A DNA stretch of 64,000 bases. Origin: Sphingobium sp. JS3065 (GTDB lineage Bacteria; Pseudomonadota; Alphaproteobacteria; Sphingomonadales; Sphingomonadaceae). The stretch is from NCBI RefSeq assembly GCF_026427355.1, contig NZ_CP102664.1:2108001-2172000 (forward strand), given 5' to 3'. The translations under genes were made by a program, and so were the position numbers. Below the pieces are notes generated by a model, which was not told the origin of the DNA, made no database searches, and saw only the letters and a list, made by a program, of their open reading frames with translations. Shown here piece by piece: positions 60,062 through 64,000 of this stretch. Each line of letters opens with the position of its first letter. The first letter of the stretch is position 1.

Positions 60062-61348
60062 TCAGTAGTTCGTCTTCATCGCCTTCACCATTCTCTGCCA
60101 CCATGCAGGCGCTCCTATACGGTGAACCGTCTGCGGAGCAGGCGCTATCGTTCTAAGATCAACCGGGTTCGAAGCGCCGTAAAGCGCAAGACCCGCCAGC
60201 GTCGCGAAGGCCGGGCCGCTATGCGCCTCCGGCAGTGCGGCCAATCCGCGGGGCCGCCCGATCCGCACGGCGCGCCCCAAAGCACCCTGGGCATAATCGG
60301 CAATGCCCTTCATTTCCGCGCCGCCGCCGGTCAGCACCACCTGCCGCCCGGTCGGCGTGTTGAAGCCCATGCCGGCGAGCGCGGCGTTAACCTCCACCAT
60401 GATCTGGTTCAGCCGCTCGCAAATCACCGCCACCAGGGCGGCGCGGGTGATCTTGCCGCCGTCCGCGTTGGGACCGGCGCTCTGCCCTGGAATGGCTACG
60501 TCGCCATGGGGCGTGGCGATCTCTATCATGTCGCGGAAATCGCGGCGGTTCTGCATCGCCGAACCGTAGAAGCATTTGATCCGCTCCGCCTGGCTGCGGC
60601 GAATGCCGAAGGCGGAGGCGATATCGTCGGTAATGTCCGACGCCCCGATGGGAATGCTGTGCAGGCCCACCAGCATCCCGCCCGCATAGAGCGAGACATT
60701 GGTGACGCCCGCGCCCAGTTCGACCAGCGCGACGCCCAGATCCCTCTCCTCTTCGGACAGGCAGGCAAGGCCGGTCGCGATGGGCGATGCGACGATGGAG
60801 TTGACGTTCAGATAGGCGCCACGCACGCACAGGTCGAGATTGGCGAGCGGCGCGCCGTCGGCCAGCACCACATGGATATCGACGCCCAACAGGTCGGCGT
60901 GCATCCCCAGCGGCTTTTTCACCGGCACCCGGCCATTGATGGTGAAGCAGGTCGGCTGCGCATGCAGCACCACGCGCCCTTCGGGGTCGATCCCCTGCTG
61001 CCCGGTGGAGAGCAGGTCGTCGATATCCGCCTGTTCGACCCGATAGCCGCCCATGTCGCGCTCTACCGTAACGACGTCGCTGACCAGGCTGCCGCCGGAA
61101 AAGCTGACCCAGACATCCTCGATATTGGTGCCCGCGACCCGCTCCGCCTGCTCGACCGTCTCGCGCACGGCGAGTTCGGTGCGCTCCATGTCCGCGATGA
61201 AGCCGCGCCGCACGCCCCGGCTCTCCCGCTGGCCGGTGCCCAGGATCGCCAGTTCGCCGTTTTCGGTGCGCCCCGCGATCAACGCGGACACCTTCCACGA
61301 TCCGATATCGATCGCAGTGACGAACTTCTCGACCTTGGGTTGGGCCAT
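60062..61348 (-). CDS. ftsA: Cell division protein FtsA
   Basis: A 428-residue actin-like protein that tethers FtsZ to the membrane. Motifs: FVTAIDIGSWKVSALIAG (phosphate 1), VSFSGGSLVSDVVTVERD (1C domain), GVALVELGAGVTNVSLYAGG (phosphate 2), VVLTGGGAEMKGIADYA (adenosine site) and a C-terminal amphipathic helix APAWWQRMVKAMKTNY for membrane binding. The ATG at 61348 begins MAQPKVEKF; the longer frame upstream overlaps ftsQ and is not needed. It follows ftsQ by 4 bases. Confidence 0.96.
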   Translation of the reverse strand: MAQPKVEKFVTAIDIGSWKVSALIAGRTENGELAILGTGQRESRGVRRGFIADMERTELAVRETVEQAERVAGTNIEDVWVSFSGGSLVSDVVTVERDMGGYRVEQADIDDLLSTGQQGIDPEGRVVLHAQPTCFTINGRVPVKKPLGMHADLLGVDIHVVLADGAPLANLDLCVRGAYLNVNSIVASPIATGLACLSEEERDLGVALVELGAGVTNVSLYAGGMLVGLHSIPIGASDITDDIASAFGIRRSQAERIKCFYGSAMQNRRDFRDMIEIATPHGDVAIPGQSAGPNADGGKITRAALVAVICERLNQIMVEVNAALAGMGFNTPTGRQVVLTGGGAEMKGIADYAQGALGRAVRIGRPRGLAALPEAHSGPAFATLAGLALYGASNPVDLRTIAPAPQTVHRIGAPAWWQRMVKAMKTNY

Positions 61349-61352
61349 GGCC

Positions 61353-62300
61353 TTAGCCTTCCTCGCCCTTCGCGGGCGTGTCGGCGCTCGCAGCGGGCTT
61401 TGCGGCGTCGCTGTCATTCGCCTGTCCCTGCGGCAGGCGCAACACGAACCGATCGGGGTCGCGCATGTCGAACTTCACGATGCCCCGGCCCAGCAGGCGG
61501 TTCACCCCGTCCATGCGCGCGAAGTTGACCAGCGCCGTGGCCGATGGCTTCTCCCCTTCAGGCAGGGAGAGCGTCTCCCCGGACTGGAAGCGCAGATCCC
61601 AGCGCCGGTTTCCAACCCAGGTCGCGCCCGCCAGCATCGGCTTCAACGCAGGCGCATTTTCCATCAGCTTGTTAAGGTCGGCGGTCTGAAGATTGGCGTT
61701 CGGCCCCACCACCAGCGGCAGGTCTGGCATCGCGCCCGCCGACACGGACTGCAACACCACGCCCTGCACGTCGATCAGGTGAAGCCGTCCGTCATGCTGC
61801 CACACCGCCACCGGATCGCGCTCGACGATGTCGACGACCAGCGTGTCGGGCAGGCGACGGGAAATGCGCGCATCCTTCACCCAGCCGAGTTTCAGCATGT
61901 CGTCGCGCACCTTCGGCAGGTCGAGCGCCAGCATGGAGCGGTTCACCTGCCCCAGGGCGATATTGTAGATGGGCAGTTCGTCCATCCGCTCGACGCCGCG
62001 CACCTCGACTTTCTCCACCTCGAAACCGGCATTGGCGGCCAATTCGGAGGCCTTCTGACCGGCCATGGCGGGCAGGCCCATCAGCATGGCGATGCCGGCC
62101 ACGCCCGCCAGCACGATGCCGACAATGGCCCAGCTTGCCATGCGCTGAAGCGTCTCCTCGCTGAAGGGCAGCAGGTCGAGCAGATCGTCCACCCAACTGC
62201 GGCGCTTGGCCTGACGGCCCCGCCCTGCGCTGCGGCCGCGCGCGCCGGTCGCGCCCGTCAGCCGCGCGGTTCCGCCACGCCGGATGCGTGCTTCAGCCAT
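61353..62300 (-). CDS. ftsQ: Cell division protein FtsQ
   Basis: A 315-residue bitopic division protein. A basic cytoplasmic N-terminus (ARIRRGGTARLTG...) precedes the membrane helix (about residues 63-87, ASWAIVGIVLAGVAGIAMLMG). The periplasmic POTRA domain (FEVEKVEVRGVERMDELPIYNIALGQVNRSMLALDLPKVRDDML) and beta domain (VKDARISRRLPDTLVVDIVERDPVAVW) follow. It links early and late divisome proteins. Its start overlaps the ddl stop. Confidence 0.95.
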   Translation of the reverse strand: MAEARIRRGGTARLTGATGARGRSAGRGRQAKRRSWVDDLLDLLPFSEETLQRMASWAIVGIVLAGVAGIAMLMGLPAMAGQKASELAANAGFEVEKVEVRGVERMDELPIYNIALGQVNRSMLALDLPKVRDDMLKLGWVKDARISRRLPDTLVVDIVERDPVAVWQHDGRLHLIDVQGVVLQSVSAGAMPDLPLVVGPNANLQTADLNKLMENAPALKPMLAGATWVGNRRWDLRFQSGETLSLPEGEKPSATALVNFARMDGVNRLLGRGIVKFDMRDPDRFVLRLPQGQANDSDAAKPAASADTPAKGEEG

Positions 62301-63246
62301 GCTTTGCCCCCTTTACGCCCTGCTTGAGAGCGTCCTCGACAATACGCTCCACCAACTCGGCATAGTCAATGCCCAGCTTCGCCGCCTGTTCGGGCACAAG
62401 GCTGAGCGGCGTCATGCCCGGCTGGGTGTTGACCTCCAGCAGGAACAGCCCCTCTATCCCCTGATTGTCGTCCCAGCGGAAATCGGAGCGCGAGGCGCCC
62501 TTGCAGCCCAGCAATTGATGGGCGCGCAGAGCTATCGCCTTGCAGGCCTCCGCAATATCATTGGGGATTTCCGCCGGGCAGACATGTTCGGTCATGCCGT
62601 CGGTATATTTGGCGTCGAAATCGTAGAAGCCGCTCTTCGGGCGCAATTCCGTCACCAGCAGCGCTTCGTCGCCCAGCACGGCGGTCGTCAGTTCCCGCCC
62701 GCGAATATAGGGTTCGGCCAGAAGTTCATCGAAATGCAGCCACGGCCCCTCGACATCGCGGCCGATAGGGGAGCCGTAATTGCCCCCTTCCGTCACGATG
62801 GCGACGCCGACCGAACTGCCTTCATTGACCGGCTTCACCACATAGGGGCGCGGCAGGGGATCGGCTTCGAACAGGCTGGCGCTTTTGACGATATGGCCGC
62901 CGGGCATGGGGATGCCGTGGGGCACCAGCGCCTGCTTGGTAAGCTGCTTGTCGATGGCGATGACCGAAGTGGCAAGGCCCGAATGGGTGTAGGTCAGGCC
63001 CATCAGGTCCATCATGCCCTGCACCGTGCCATCCTCGCCGGGGACGCCGTGGAGGGCGTTGAACACGACATCGGGCTTGGCCTCGGAAAGGCGCAGGGCG
63101 ACGTCGCGATCCATGTCGATGCGCGTGACCTTATGACCGCGCGATTCCAGCGCCTTGGCGACGCCCTCGCCCGACGAGAGCGAAACCGGCCGCTCGGCGG
63201 ACCAGCCGCCCATCAGGACGGCAACATGCCAGGGGCCACGGCTCAC
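62293..63246 (-). CDS. ddl: D-alanine--D-alanine ligase
   Basis: A 317-residue ATP-grasp enzyme that makes the D-Ala-D-Ala end of peptidoglycan precursors. VLMGGWSAERPVSLSSGEGVAKAL at the N-terminus, NALHGVPGEDGTVQGMMDLMGLTYTHSG, PYVVKPVNEGSSVGVAIV and the metal site FLLEVNTQPGMTPLSLVPEQAAKLGIDY are all present. The start overlaps the murB stop by ATGA and the stop overlaps ftsQ. Confidence 0.97.
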   Translation of the reverse strand: MSRGPWHVAVLMGGWSAERPVSLSSGEGVAKALESRGHKVTRIDMDRDVALRLSEAKPDVVFNALHGVPGEDGTVQGMMDLMGLTYTHSGLATSVIAIDKQLTKQALVPHGIPMPGGHIVKSASLFEADPLPRPYVVKPVNEGSSVGVAIVTEGGNYGSPIGRDVEGPWLHFDELLAEPYIRGRELTTAVLGDEALLVTELRPKSGFYDFDAKYTDGMTEHVCPAEIPNDIAEACKAIALRAHQLLGCKGASRSDFRWDDNQGIEGLFLLEVNTQPGMTPLSLVPEQAAKLGIDYAELVERIVEDALKQGVKGAKHG

Positions 63247-64000
63247 TTCTTCACTCCCACAGAATTTTGCTGTTCAGCATTGTCGGCGAATTTGCCCACA
63301 CGCTGTATTTCCCATTCCAGTTCGACGCCGCTCCTTGCCTTCACACGGCGGCGGACTTCCTCGCCCAGGCCCTCGATATCCGCGCTGGTCGCATCACGGA
63401 GGTTGAGGAGGAAATTGGTATGCTTCTCCGAAACCTGCGCGCCGCCCCATTGCAGGCCGCGGCAGCCCGCCTCATCCACAAGCTGCCAGGCCTTGTGCCC
63501 TTCCGGGTTCTTGAAGGTCGACCCGCCGGTCTTGCTGCGGAGTGGCTGGCTTTCCTCGCGAGCGGCGGCGATGCGGTCCATTTCCGCCTGAATCGCGGCA
63601 GGTTCGCCCGGAACGCCCCGGAAGACCGCGCTCACCACCACCGCGCCTTCCGGCAACATGCTGTGGCGATAGCTATAGCCCAGCGCATCGAGCGGCATCG
63701 TCACCCGTTCGCCCGACCGCAGCACCACCTCGCACTCGACAAGAATATCGCGGGTCTCACGGCCATAAGCGCCGCCGTTCATTCGCACGAAACCGCCGAC
63801 CGTGCCGGGGATCGAACGCAGAAACTCCAGCCCCGCTATCCCCGCATCGCGCGCGGTCGAGGAGACGAGAATGCCCGAAGCCCCTCCCTCACAGCGCAGG
63901 GTGGTCGCATCGACCTGCTCCACCCTGGCGAAGGGCTTGCCGAGGCGCACGACCACGCCCGGAACGCCGCCGTCGCGGACGATCAGGTTGGACCCCAGCC
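63243..64000 (-). CDS. murB: UDP-N-acetylenolpyruvoylglucosamine reductase (5' end outside window)
   Basis: The frame runs to the right edge without a start, giving about the last 250 residues. It opens GSNLIVRDGGVPGVVVRLG, the FAD-binding stretch of MurB, and goes on with FLRSIPGTVGGFVRMNGGAYGRE, SYRHSMLPEGAVVVSAVF, RSKTGGSTFKNPEG (catalytic Ser region) and WQLVDEAGCRGLQWGGAQVSEKHTNFLLN. It reduces enolpyruvyl-UDP-GlcNAc to UDP-MurNAc with NADPH. It is coupled to ddl by ATGA. The N-terminal FAD-binding part is missing only because the window ends. Confidence 0.95.
   Translation of the reverse strand, partial: LGSNLIVRDGGVPGVVVRLGKPFARVEQVDATTLRCEGGASGILVSSTARDAGIAGLEFLRSIPGTVGGFVRMNGGAYGRETRDILVECEVVLRSGERVTMPLDALGYSYRHSMLPEGAVVVSAVFRGVPGEPAAIQAEMDRIAAAREESQPLRSKTGGSTFKNPEGHKAWQLVDEAGCRGLQWGGAQVSEKHTNFLLNLRDATSADIEGLGEEVRRRVKARSGVELEWEIQRVGKFADNAEQQNSVGVKK

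Overview
The window looks like a chromosomal segment of a sphingomonad (Sphingomonadaceae, most like Sphingobium or a close relative). Reasons: high GC, a serine palmitoyltransferase very close to the one I know from Sphingomonas paucimobilis, an RcGTA-type head gene cluster, an alphaproteobacterial order murB-ddl-ftsQ-ftsA-ftsZ, an NDUFS4-like complex I protein, and several families of GC-rich intergenic hairpin repeats typical of this group. No rRNA or tRNA gene and no CRISPR array was seen. The genus is inference.

Region 1 (1-8.2 kb): the head and packaging half of a gene transfer agent or prophage-derived cluster, all on the minus strand: a putative small terminase, large terminase, portal, DUF6127-like protein, HK97 prohead protease, major capsid, phiE125 gp8-like connector, head-tail adaptor and DUF3168 protein. 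Tail genes do not follow; an unrelated gene converges on the cluster end. A YjaB-like acetyltransferase and a glycine-zipper protein are embedded in it. The cluster is full of hairpin repeats, including two inverted ~180 bp copies of an element that contains a perfect three-way-junction (cloverleaf) palindrome, and a six-copy TTACCCC array.

Region 2 (8.4-14.4 kb): core genes: a TonB-like protein, a YqaA-type membrane protein, lnt, metK, a small secreted protein and trmB. lnt carries an in-frame hairpin repeat that adds about 21 residues.

Region 3 (14.5-38 kb): an accessory island. Its left edge is a pile of truncated pieces (integrase fused to a transposase tail, an IS3 orfA/orfB scrap, the 3' end of an SDR gene). 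The body is a catabolic gene set: TonB-dependent receptor, cytochrome P450, alcohol and aldehyde dehydrogenases, acyl-CoA synthetase, CaiB-type CoA transferase, acyl-CoA dehydrogenase, enoyl-CoA hydratase, two SDRs, a thiolase and a thiolase-like protein, an ACAD10/11-type phosphotransferase, a GST, a GFA protein, a LuxR/MalT-type and a TetR-type regulator. Together they suggest uptake, hydroxylation, oxidation, CoA activation and beta-oxidation of a hydrophobic alcohol or side chain (terpenoid, steroid-like or branched alkyl); the substrate cannot be read from sequence. The only ferredoxin trace is a 57-codon remnant lacking the main cysteine loop.

Region 4 (38-50 kb): YCII protein, EamA transporter, chorismate mutase, polyprenyl diphosphate synthase, TSUP transporter, HrpB helicase, NDUFS4-like protein, a stand-alone Pycsar-effector-like (DUF5706) membrane protein, the acyl carrier protein plus serine palmitoyltransferase pair that starts sphingolipid synthesis, a hybrid histidine kinase and a TAM41-like protein.

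Region 5 (50-64 kb): the glycine cleavage operon gcvT-gcvH-gcvPA-gcvPB plus a DUF938 methyltransferase behind a tandem glycine riboswitch; dgt; a TPR/SPOR-domain protein; and the division and cell-wall run murB-ddl-ftsQ-ftsA-ftsZ ending in a rho-independent terminator. murB runs off the right edge.
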